Below, piece after piece: positions 1 to 5,787 of a DNA stretch of 5,787 nucleotides. Numbering within the stretch: position 1 is the stretch's first letter; each line of letters begins with the position of its first letter. This DNA comes from Porticoccus sp. Its GTDB lineage: Bacteria > Pseudomonadota > Gammaproteobacteria > Pseudomonadales > Porticoccaceae. Location: assembly GCA_011049795.1 (NCBI GenBank), contig DRHD01000228.1, positions 1 through 5,787 on the forward strand, read 5' to 3'. Both the position numbers and the translations under genes were made by a program. The notes below the pieces were generated by a model. That model was given only the letters and a program-made list of their open reading frames with translations. It ran no database searches and had not been told where the DNA came from.

Positions 1-349
<349 letters not shown>

Positions 350-370
350 TTGGTATTTCTATTCTATATA

Positions 371-407
371 GTCATTAGGTGTGGATCCTCACCCTGATGG
401 CTATTTT
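371..407 (+). terminator. Likely intrinsic terminator after eno
   Basis: Bases 371-379 pair with 393-401 (nine pairs, two of them G-U). After a bulged T380, bases 381-383 pair with 390-392, leaving a six-base loop, GATCCT. TATTTT follows directly at 402-407. The position, 22 bases after the eno stop, fits the end of the eno transcript. The U tract is short and interrupted by one A, so termination may be partial. No folding energy was calculated. Confidence 0.6.
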
Positions 408-462
408 CATTCTATCTCCCTTACTCCGTTCTACCTCATGTCTAATCTGGTCTCGTTCTCCG

Positions 463-491
463 CTGACGTTAGTTCCTTTGTTCTGTAGAAT
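463..491 (+). promoter_or_regulatory. Candidate sigma70 promoter for ftsB-ispD-ispF
   Basis: CTGACG at 463-468 (four of six matches to TTGACA) is followed by a 17-base spacer and TAGAAT at 486-491 (five of six matches to TATAAT), with TG directly before it. The predicted transcript start, about seven bases past the -10 box, is near 498, the A of the ftsB ATG. The position after the eno terminator and before the cluster supports it, but it is a by-eye match only. Confidence 0.45.
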
Positions 492-497
492 CTAGGG

Positions 498-779
498 ATG
501 CGTTGGCTATTAGTGATTTTCACCCTGCTTTTTTTGCTCCTACAGTATCGGCTGTGGGTGGGTGAGGGCAGCATGGCCCAAAGGCAAGTGCTTCAGCACA
601 AAGTGGACATACAGCAGCAAGAGAATGATGATCTACGTGAACGCAATAGCATTTTGGCCGGTGAAGTGAGTGATCTAAAAGATGGGCTGGAGAGCGTAGA
701 AGAGCGTGCCAGGACCGACTTGGGAATGGTGAAGGAAGGCGAGACCTTTTATATGGTTGTCGATAAGGAGCAGAAGTGA
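498..779 (+). CDS. ftsB: Cell division protein FtsB
   Basis: FtsB is a small bitopic inner-membrane protein. With FtsL and FtsQ it forms the divisome subcomplex that activates septal peptidoglycan synthesis by FtsWI. The 93-residue product has the family layout: a hydrophobic membrane helix (about 3-19) ending in LQYRLW, a periplasmic coiled coil rich in Gln, Glu and Asp (about 26-65), and the conserved tail EERARTDLGM...GETFY (68-85). Glu56 aligns with E. coli Glu56, in the region known to control divisome activation. E. coli FtsB is about 103 residues, so the tail is slightly shorter here. An in-frame TAG at 486-488 leaves ATG 498 as the only upstream start. The sole Shine-Dalgarno-like bases, AGGG at 494-497, abut the ATG, which is too close for normal use. 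The last four bases overlap ispD. The position between eno and ispD is standard for gammaproteobacteria. Confidence 0.95.
   Translation: MRWLLVIFTLLFLLLQYRLWVGEGSMAQRQVLQHKVDIQQQENDDLRERNSILAGEVSDLKDGLESVEERARTDLGMVKEGETFYMVVDKEQK
765..770 (+). promoter_or_regulatory. Ribosome binding site of ispD, inside ftsB
   Basis: AAGGAG lies five bases before GTG 776, inside the last ftsB codons. This strong, well-spaced site decides the GTG start of ispD; no ATG lies in frame near it. Together with the GTGA stop-start overlap it suggests translational coupling of ftsB and ispD. Confidence 0.8.
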
Positions 780-1471
780 ATCGCTGGATTATCGTACCTG
801 CCGCTGGAACGGGAAGCCGTTTTGGTGGAGAGGTGCCCAAGCAGTACCAAATGCTTAATAACAAGACAGTGATTGAACACACGCTGGAGAGACTGTTGGC
901 GGTTGATGAGTCAATTATTGTGGTGGCCGTCAACACAGAGGACAATCGCTGGCAAGAATTAGAGGTCTTTAATCATTCACGGATTCGTACCGTTCATGGC
1001 GGTGATGAGCGTGCTGATTCGGTCAGGCTGGCGTTGGAATGCCTACAGCGAGAAGCCGATACTGATGATTGGGTGTTGGTACACGATGTGGCTCGTCCCT
1101 GCGTCAGGGTCGCCGATATTCAAAAGCTGGTCGATAACCTGAAAGATCACAAGGTGGGCGGCGTGCTGGCGATCCCTGTGAGTGATACCGTGAAGCGAGT
1201 GCTAAACGGTGCTGATATCGAATCTTCGGAAGATCGCACGCAGCTCTGGGCTGCTCAGACACCACAAATGTTCCGCTATGGTTTACTGAGCTGGAGTTTG
1301 AAGACAGCGGTACGTGACCATTGGAAGCCCACAGATGAGTCTGCCGCCGTTGAGCGGCTGGGTCATACCCCACAGGTGGTGGAGGGCAGCCGCGACAATA
1401 TCAAAATCACTCGCTCAGAAGATATGGCCATTGCTGAAGCGATCATGAATTACCAACAGGAAACACTATGA
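776..1471 (+). CDS. ispD: 2-C-methyl-D-erythritol 4-phosphate cytidylyltransferase
   Basis: IspD joins CTP and 2-C-methyl-D-erythritol 4-phosphate to give CDP-methylerythritol and pyrophosphate, the third step of the MEP isoprenoid pathway; it is a cytoplasmic enzyme. The 231-residue length is normal. The nucleotide-binding signature VPAAGTGSRFGGEVPKQY (7-24) carries the catalytic Arg15 and Lys22 (E. coli Arg20 and Lys27). GGDERADSV lies at 75-83, LVHDVARPC at 101-109 (Asp104) and SDTVKR at 136-141. Arg154 and Lys210 (in DNIKIT) match E. coli Arg157 and Lys213. No key residue is missing. The start is GTG, preceded by AAGGAG, and overlaps the ftsB stop by four bases. The stop TGA 1469-1471 sits inside ATGA, where a ten-codon open frame leading to ispF begins. 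The E. coli numbering is from memory; the family call is secure. Confidence 0.97.
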   Translation: MNRWIIVPAAGTGSRFGGEVPKQYQMLNNKTVIEHTLERLLAVDESIIVVAVNTEDNRWQELEVFNHSRIRTVHGGDERADSVRLALECLQREADTDDWVLVHDVARPCVRVADIQKLVDNLKDHKVGGVLAIPVSDTVKRVLNGADIESSEDRTQLWAAQTPQMFRYGLLSWSLKTAVRDHWKPTDESAAVERLGHTPQVVEGSRDNIKITRSEDMAIAEAIMNYQQETL

Positions 1472-1500
1472 GAGCAGGGCTTGTGGGGTTAGGTGAATGA
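1468..1500 (+). CDS. Possible ten-codon coupling ORF between ispD and ispF
   Basis: The ATG at 1468 overlaps the ispD stop (ATGA 1468-1471). It opens a ten-codon frame, [10 protein letters not shown], whose TGA stop at 1498-1500 overlaps the ispF start (ATGA 1497-1500). AGGA at 1458-1461 lies six bases upstream, a well-spaced ribosome site. The ispF ATG itself has only AGG three bases away, or GGGG at 1485-1488 eight bases away. The arrangement would hand ribosomes from ispD to ispF by two successive stop-start overlaps. The peptide resembles nothing I know; any role would lie in its translation rather than its product. It could be chance. Confidence 0.35.
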   Translation: MRAGLVGLGE

Positions 1501-1973
1501 GAATAGGACAAGGCTACGACGTTCACGCCTTTGGAGAAGGCGATCATATAATTATTGGTGGTGTGACCATTTCTTATGAGCATGGTTTGGTCGCCCACTC
1601 CGATGGCGATGTGCTTATTCATGCACTTTGTGATGCCTTTCTGGGAGCGGCCGCACTCGGTGATATAGGTAGACATTTTCCCGATACAGATCCGCGCTAT
1701 AGAGGAATAGACAGCCGCGAGCTATTACGTGAAGTCGTTTCACTGGTAGGCAGTAAGGGTTATAGCCTGTCCAATGCAGATATGACTATTGTTGCTCAAG
1801 CCCCTAAAATGTCGCCTTATCTCGAACAAATCACCATCAACCTCGCTACCGATTGCGGCTGTAATGTTGACCAGATTAACATCAAGGCAACCACCACAGA
1901 GAATCTGGGTTTTGAGGGGCGGGGAGAGGGAATTGCCTGTCAGGCTGTGATTTTATTGAGTCCAGTGAATTAA
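1497..1973 (+). CDS. ispF: 2-C-methyl-D-erythritol 2,4-cyclodiphosphate synthase
   Basis: IspF cyclises CDP-methylerythritol 2-phosphate to methylerythritol 2,4-cyclodiphosphate, releasing CMP, the fifth step of the MEP pathway. The family acts as a homotrimer with active sites at subunit interfaces. The 158-residue length is normal. The N-terminal signature [12 protein letters not shown] holds metal ligands Asp8 and His10, and LIHALCDA holds the third, His42. [12 protein letters not shown] (55-66) and the C-terminal [16 protein letters not shown] (130-145), which forms the cytidine and diphosphate pockets, are intact. TGA at 1494-1496 is in frame just before ATG 1497, so no earlier start is possible. 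ispF lies 25 bases after ispD and is probably co-transcribed with it. In many gammaproteobacteria truD follows ispF; here a non-coding gap and a sensor kinase follow instead. Confidence 0.97.
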   Translation: MRIGQGYDVHAFGEGDHIIIGGVTISYEHGLVAHSDGDVLIHALCDAFLGAAALGDIGRHFPDTDPRYRGIDSRELLREVVSLVGSKGYSLSNADMTIVAQAPKMSPYLEQITINLATDCGCNVDQINIKATTTENLGFEGRGEGIACQAVILLSPVN

Positions 1974-2129
1974 AAGCCTTGTCGTGGATTAAGGCGGTGA
2001 CTGAAAAAATAGTCGACCCTGCACAATGCCAGGGAAACTCTCTTTTAGGGCTGATTAACCTAAATAGCGTTACTGAGTTAAGGGCAACGACAGCACTCAT
2101 GACAGTACCAATGATAAATACCAAATTTA

Positions 2130-2137
2130 GGGGGGGG
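2130..2137 (+). repeat. Run of eight G in the ispF-kinase gap
   Basis: Eight consecutive G occur between TTTA and TGTTGAACG. It is not inside a recognised gene. Such runs can vary in length by replication slippage and are also prone to sequencing error. Confidence 0.9.
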
Positions 2138-2144
2138 TGTTGAA

Positions 2145-2161
2145 CGCTACCTGAGGTAGCG
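2145..2161 (+). terminator. Perfect hairpin, possible terminator of the ispF transcript
   Basis: CGCTACC (2145-2151) and GGTAGCG (2155-2161) form seven perfect pairs around the loop TGA. Downstream is GGTTTAGCTTGTT, T-rich but without a clean run. It lies 171 bases past the ispF stop and before the promoter candidate for the kinase. The hairpin itself is certain in the sequence; terminator function is uncertain and it could equally be a protein-binding palindrome. Confidence 0.35.
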
Positions 2162-2190
2162 GGTTTAGCTTGTTCGGGCATTTGAATGGA

Positions 2191-2219
2191 GTGCCAGGCA
2201 ATATTTGGTCGCATATACT
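2191..2219 (+). promoter_or_regulatory. Candidate sigma70 promoter for the hybrid kinase
   Basis: GTGCCA at 2191-2196 (four of six matches to TTGACA), a 17-base spacer, and TATACT at 2214-2219 (five of six matches to TATAAT). The predicted start near 2226 would give a leader of about 150 bases. A second, poorer candidate is TTGAAG at 2324-2329 with GATTGT at 2347-2352. Both are by-eye matches. Confidence 0.35.
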
Positions 2220-2309
2220 ATTCTAATCAAAGGGTGGAATATGCCTTGCCACTTACCCCTTAGGGTTTCAATTAGGCCATAACTGTGGAAAACTACATGT
2301 ACAAAAAAT

Positions 2310-2325
2310 AACCACATCAGTGGTT
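2310..2325. promoter_or_regulatory. Inverted repeat upstream of the kinase, possible operator
   Basis: AACCAC and GTGGTT are perfect inverted arms around ATCA, 50 bases before the kinase start codon. The size suits a dimeric regulator site or a small RNA hairpin in the leader. It overlaps the -35 element of the weaker promoter candidate at 2324. No regulator is identified. Confidence 0.3.
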
Positions 2326-2375
2326 GAAGTCAAAGTGTAAAACAGGGATTGTTCTTTCATCTGAGATGAGTTCCT

Positions 2376-5300
2376 ATGGTTCAAAGCAAACAACAACAGA
2401 AAAGGTCGGCATCCCATATCAAATTTCTGATCACCTCGATTTATTTTATCATTTTGGTATTACTGGTTACTTCTTATGTACTTAAGCCTGGTTTGAGCTT
2501 GGGCGCTATGTTTTTGTTGTCAAATTTCTTTCTGCTTTCCCTTATGTTGGCATTGTATATACGGCGTGAGGCCAAAAGACGCCAGGTGTTAGCTGAGGAA
2601 ATACTCAAGCTTAAAAGAACAGAGAAGGTCATTCTTGAAAGCGAGCAGCGCTTTGCATTAACGACCTCTGGCAGCGGTGAGGGTTTGTGGGATTTTGATC
2701 TACCGGGGCAATACTTTTGGTATTCAGATCGTTTCCGCCAATTACTGGGTTATGAGGACGAGGATGATTTTCCAAACACACTGAAGTCATGGAGTGACGC
2801 TCTTCACCCAGAGGACCGGAACTCTACCTTAAAAGCGTTTAACTCACATTTGGAAAAGGGCACGCCCTATGATGTGGTTTACCGCCTACTGACCAAGCAG
2901 GGCGAGTGGAAATGGTTTATTGCACGGGGTGAGTCCCTGCGTAATGACGTTGGCAAGGCCTATCGTGCTGCCGGCTCTATCGCCGATATCACAGAACAAA
3001 AACGGGCTGAAGAGGCGTTACAGAAAAGTGAAGAACGTTTTGAATTGGCTACGGCAGGCAGTGGTGATGGCCTGTGGGATATTGATCTTGTAGGTGAAAG
3101 AATTTGGTATTCAAAGGCTTACCGTCAATTATTGGGCTATGAGGATGAGAGTGATTATCCCAGCACGCTAAAAACATGGATTGATGGCCTTCATCCAGAG
3201 GATAAAGAGGCAACCCTAAAAGCGTACTATTCACATGTAGAAAAGGGCACACCCTATAATTCAGAGTATCGCTTAAAAACCAAACAGGGTGAATGGCGGT
3301 GGTTTAAAGCACGATGTAAGTCTTTGCGTGATAAATCTGGAAAAGCCTATCGTGTCGCCGGTGCTACAACCGATATAACAGAGCAAAAACGGGCTGAAGA
3401 GGCGTTGCAGGAAAGTGAAGAACGTTTTGCTCTAACCACTGCAGGCAGTGGCGATGGTTTGTGGGATCTCGATGTGGCAGGTCAACATATGTGGTATTCA
3501 AAGCCCTATCGTAAAATGTTGGGCTACGAGGAGGCGGATGACTACCCGAACACACTGGCATCGTGGAGTGACACTCTTCACCCGGATGACCACGAGCCCA
3601 CCTTAAAAGCATTACACTCACATTTGGAAAAGGGCACGCCTTATAACGTGGAGTTTAGGCTATTAACCAAACAAGGTGAGTGGCGGTGGTTTAATGCGCG
3701 GTGTAAATCCCTGCGTGACGAACATGGTCAGTCGTATCGTGCTGCTGGCGCGATAACGGATATTACCGATCATAAACAACAGGGAATCGAGCTAAAACAA
3801 GCCAACTTTTCGTCAGAAATGGCCATGAATTTATCCCACATAGGTTCGTGGTGGATGGATTATTCTGTCGATCATGACAGTTTTTATTTAGCGCCAAGCA
3901 CGTTGGGTTTGCTGGGTGAGCCTCCCTCTGAAGAAGCCAGTTTGATAACGGTTGAGCATTGGGTAGAAAACGTCATCCGTACCAATAAAGAATTGGGAGA
4001 AGTAGCGGTAGCTGCGTTCAGATTAGCGCTTGAAGACGCCAGTGCGAAAATTGATGTCATCTATCAGTATACGAGGCCTATCGATGGTGATGTAGTGTGG
4101 ATGAGGGCTATAGGAAAGGTTATCCGGGATGACAGTGGCAATGTTACCAATGTACATGGTGTGATTAAGGATATTACCGAACAGAAAAAAACAGAACTGG
4201 AATTATCACAAAAACATGAGGAGTTAGTACGCCTTATCGAGGAATTGCCAATACCGGCCACTCAAACCGATAACGATGGTAATGTTTTACACATTAATCA
4301 CTCTTTTGTCGACTTGCTGGGGTATACCATTGAAGATATTCCCACCGTTGAGTCACATTGGGAATTATTCTATCCAGACCCTAAATATCGGAAACAATTA
4401 AAAGCGGCGTGGACTCATAGTGTTAAAAAATCAGCCAAGACGGGTTTGGCGATTGACCCCATGCTCTTGAGTGTCAGGGCCAAGTCAGGCGATATGAAGA
4501 CGTTGAGGGTGCACACCATCCAGATTGGTGGTCAGGGCCTTTCCATGTGGGTCGATTTCACCAAGAGGGAAAAATATGAGAAAGACCTGGCGATAGCGAA
4601 GGAAGCGGCAGAAGCGGCCACCCGGTCAAAAAGTGAATTTCTGGCGAATATGAGCCATGAAATACGTACCCCAATGAACGCCATTTTGGGCCTGTCTGAC
4701 CTAGCGCTGGAAACAGAGCTCACTGACAATCAGCGCAACTACATTGATAACGTGCATCGCTCAGCAGAATCCTTGCTGGGGATTATTAACGACATTCTCG
4801 ACTTCTCCAAGATTGAGGCTGGCCAGCTGGATGTAGAAACGGTCGACTTCCGTCTGGAGGATGTGCTTGATGATCTATACAACTTGATGGCCCTAAAGAC
4901 AGAAGGCGCGGGCGTTGAGTTGCTGTTCGAGTGGTCACGGGAACTTCCCACTGCTCTGGTCGGTGATCCACTAAGACTGGGGCAAATTCTGATTAATCTG
5001 GGCAATAATGCGGCCAAATTCACCCAGGCTGGGGAGATCGTGATTGGTGTACGGCAGCTTGAGCGGGAGGAAAGCCAGGTCAAGTTGCACTTTAGTGTCA
5101 AGGACACTGGCATTGGTATGACACCTGAACAGCAGGACAGGCTGTTCCAGGCATTTCGTCAGGCTGACAGTTCAACCACGCGTAAATATGGTGGTACGGG
5201 GTTGGGGCTGACCATTTCCAGGCGTTTGGTCGAAATGATGGGAGGAGAAATCTGGGTGGAGAGTGAAATTGGTGTTGGCAGTACCTTTCACTTCACGATC

Positions 5301-5787
5301 CAGTTGGGGCTTCAGCAGAATATAGCGTCCTCAATTCAATACAAAAAACCAAAGGCTGATGGCATTGAGCAAGCGATTGCTCAATTACGCGGAGCCAAAA
5401 TTTTGTTGGTGGAAGATAATGAAGTCAATCAAGTATTGGCAATGCATGTGCTTAAAAGTAATGGGCTGATACCGACATTGGCAAACAATGGTCAGGAGGC
5501 CCTTGAGATTCTGGAGAACCAAGACTTTGATGGTGTCCTGATGGACTGCCAGATGCCTGTAATGGACGGTTACGCTGCAACGCAGGAAATACGTCAGCAA
5601 GAGAAGTATCGTGAGTTGCCGGTGTTGGCGATGACGGCTAATGCGATGGCCGGTGATAGAAAGAAGGTGCTGGATGCCGGGATGAATGATCATATCGCCA
5701 AGCCGTTCACCAAGGTTGAATTGTTTACCACCATGGCAAAGTGGGTTAAGCCAAACACCCCGATGACGGAGGACGAGAGTATTACCA
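2376..5787 (+). CDS. Membrane-anchored hybrid histidine kinase with five PAS domains (3' end outside window)
   Basis: Predicted two-component hybrid sensor kinase; 1137 codons are visible without a stop, and the gene runs off the window. Two hydrophobic helices (about 15-36 and 39-61) form a hairpin with almost no external loop, then Arg/Lys-rich residues and a coiled coil lead to the sensors. PAS1 (89-217), PAS2 (218-346) and PAS3 (347-467) are tandem PAS_3-like copies (WDxD, LLGYE, LHPED, GEWRWF, GxxxDIT). PAS4 (about 476-604) is diverged and PAS5 (about 612-730) is of another type. HisKA follows, with [18 protein letters not shown] and phospho-acceptor His761. The HATPase has N box Asn874/Asn878, DTGIGM 910-915 and YGGTGLGL 938-945. 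The receiver (about 1006-1125) has Glu1013/Asp1014, phospho-acceptor Asp1057, Thr1087 and Lys1109. All catalytic residues are intact. TGA at 2367-2369 forces the ATG 2376 start; its ribosome site (GATGAG) is weak. Signal and partner are unknown; an Hpt domain or second receiver may lie beyond the edge. Confidence 0.93.
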   Translation, partial: MVQSKQQQKRSASHIKFLITSIYFIILVLLVTSYVLKPGLSLGAMFLLSNFFLLSLMLALYIRREAKRRQVLAEEILKLKRTEKVILESEQRFALTTSGSGEGLWDFDLPGQYFWYSDRFRQLLGYEDEDDFPNTLKSWSDALHPEDRNSTLKAFNSHLEKGTPYDVVYRLLTKQGEWKWFIARGESLRNDVGKAYRAAGSIADITEQKRAEEALQKSEERFELATAGSGDGLWDIDLVGERIWYSKAYRQLLGYEDESDYPSTLKTWIDGLHPEDKEATLKAYYSHVEKGTPYNSEYRLKTKQGEWRWFKARCKSLRDKSGKAYRVAGATTDITEQKRAEEALQESEERFALTTAGSGDGLWDLDVAGQHMWYSKPYRKMLGYEEADDYPNTLASWSDTLHPDDHEPTLKALHSHLEKGTPYNVEFRLLTKQGEWRWFNARCKSLRDEHGQSYRAAGAITDITDHKQQGIELKQANFSSEMAMNLSHIGSWWMDYSVDHDSFYLAPSTLGLLGEPPSEEASLITVEHWVENVIRTNKELGEVAVAAFRLALEDASAKIDVIYQYTRPIDGDVVWMRAIGKVIRDDSGNVTNVHGVIKDITEQKKTELELSQKHEELVRLIEELPIPATQTDNDGNVLHINHSFVDLLGYTIEDIPTVESHWELFYPDPKYRKQLKAAWTHSVKKSAKTGLAIDPMLLSVRAKSGDMKTLRVHTIQIGGQGLSMWVDFTKREKYEKDLAIAKEAAEAATRSKSEFLANMSHEIRTPMNAILGLSDLALETELTDNQRNYIDNVHRSAESLLGIINDILDFSKIEAGQLDVETVDFRLEDVLDDLYNLMALKTEGAGVELLFEWSRELPTALVGDPLRLGQILINLGNNAAKFTQAGEIVIGVRQLEREESQVKLHFSVKDTGIGMTPEQQDRLFQAFRQADSSTTRKYGGTGLGLTISRRLVEMMGGEIWVESEIGVGSTFHFTIQLGLQQNIASSIQYKKPKADGIEQAIAQLRGAKILLVEDNEVNQVLAMHVLKSNGLIPTLANNGQEALEILENQDFDGVLMDCQMPVMDGYAATQEIRQQEKYRELPVLAMTANAMAGDRKKVLDAGMNDHIAKPFTKVELFTTMAKWVKPNTPMTEDESIT
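2640..3026 (+). repeat. PAS tandem repeat, copy 1 (387 bases)
   Basis: This copy encodes residues 89-217 of the kinase, from SEQRF to the signal-helix linker [11 protein letters not shown]. It is about 68% identical to copy 2 at protein level by hand count (88 of 129 residues, no gaps). It shares a 25-base identical block (2842-2866) with copy 3 at 3616-3640, exactly two periods away. Confidence 0.92.
3027..3413 (+). repeat. PAS tandem repeat, copy 2 (387 bases)
   Basis: This copy encodes residues 218-346. It has the same length as copy 1 with no insertion or deletion. The 23 bases at 3384-3406 near its end are identical to 2997-3019 near the end of copy 1. With copy 3 it shares ARCKSLRD, where copy 1 has ARGESLRN. 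Confidence 0.92.
3414..3776 (+). repeat. PAS tandem repeat, copy 3 (without the linker)
   Basis: This copy encodes residues 347-467. It stays in register with copies 1 and 2 up to DITDHK, after which the [10 protein letters not shown] linker is replaced by an unrelated sequence leading to the diverged fourth PAS domain. It resembles copy 1 in SWSDx[12 protein letters not shown] and RLLTKQGEW, and copy 2 in ARCKSLRD. Confidence 0.9.

Larger units (their letters stand above)
1974..2375 (+). other. 402-base gap between ispF and the kinase gene
   Basis: No convincing gene is visible on either strand. In order it contains: a weak inverted repeat (CCCTG 2017-2021 with CAGGG 2030-2034), another weak one (TTTAGG 2044-2049 with CCTAAA 2059-2064), a run of eight G (2130-2137), a perfect seven-pair hairpin (2145-2161), a promoter candidate (2191-2219), and a six-pair inverted repeat (2310-2325). 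Short open frames exist, on + from 1916 to 2143 and on - from 2214 to 1882. They lack a good start context, overlap ispF, and resemble no family I know. No clear terminator with a U tract follows ispF. Confidence 0.7.

Noticed and set aside
520..945. Minus-strand open frame of 141 codons across ftsB and ispD
   Set aside because: It lies opposite two well-identified genes and its sequence is unlike any protein family; it is a shadow frame.
2017..2046. Inverted repeat CCCTG/CAGGG followed by CTCTCTTTT as the ispF terminator
   Set aside because: The stem has only five pairs around an eight-base loop, and the T run lies more than eight bases after the stem, so it is a poor terminator.
1916..2143. 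Plus-strand open stretch (WIKAVTEK...) continuing past the ispF stop, possible remnant of a downstream gene
   Set aside because: It has no ATG near its 5' end and no ribosome site, and it does not resemble truD or any other expected neighbour.
2017..2175. Possible GEMM (cyclic di-GMP) riboswitch, suggested by GGTAGCGGGTT and a GGGCAA motif
   Set aside because: The order and spacing of the conserved GEMM core, including the GAAA tetraloop and the flanking helices, are not present, and the motif lies upstream of the predicted kinase promoter.
1882..2214. Minus-strand open frame of 110 codons with a hydrophobic stretch in the ispF-kinase gap
   Set aside because: It overlaps the 3' end of ispF, crosses the G8 run and the hairpin, has no evident ribosome site, and its sequence resembles no family I recognise.
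3049..3621. Minus-strand open frames (3049-3252 and 3364-3621) over the PAS repeats
   Set aside because: They occur at similar places in two repeat copies because the DNA is repeated; they are shadows of the kinase frame.
2640..3776. The 387-base direct repeats as a mobile element or CRISPR-like array
   Set aside because: They are in-frame coding copies of a PAS domain, with no spacers, terminal inverted repeats or transposase.

Overview
The window reads as chromosomal DNA of a gammaproteobacterium. The order eno - ftsB - ispD - ispF, all on the + strand, is a classic gammaproteobacterial arrangement, and all four products carry the expected family signatures. The species cannot be named from this sequence; a free-living or marine type would be a guess from the large multi-PAS sensor kinase that follows.

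Layout. Positions 1-349 hold the last 115 codons of enolase. A 148-base gap follows, with a likely intrinsic terminator, a pyrimidine-rich stretch and a candidate sigma70 promoter whose predicted transcript start falls almost on the ftsB start codon. ftsB (498-779), ispD (776-1471) and ispF (1497-1973) form a tight cluster. ftsB and ispD overlap by four bases (GTGA). ispD and ispF are bridged by a ten-codon open frame that overlaps ispD's stop and ispF's start, each through ATGA. A 402-base gap (1974-2375) has no convincing gene; it holds a short perfect hairpin, a run of eight G, a promoter candidate and an inverted repeat. From 2376 to the window edge runs one uninterrupted open frame (1137 codons seen, 3' end missing). 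It encodes a membrane-anchored hybrid histidine kinase: two transmembrane helices, five PAS domains, HisKA, HATPase and a receiver domain.

How the genes work together. Enolase is glycolytic and appears transcriptionally separated from the rest. FtsB is a divisome protein. IspD and IspF are steps 3 and 5 of the MEP isoprenoid pathway, which supplies among other things the undecaprenyl carrier for cell-wall synthesis. The kinase has no obvious link to these genes and probably has its own promoter. Its first three PAS domains are an in-register tandem triplication with a period of exactly 387 bases, which is the most distinctive feature of the window. I see no CRISPR array, tRNA, rRNA or recognisable mobile element.
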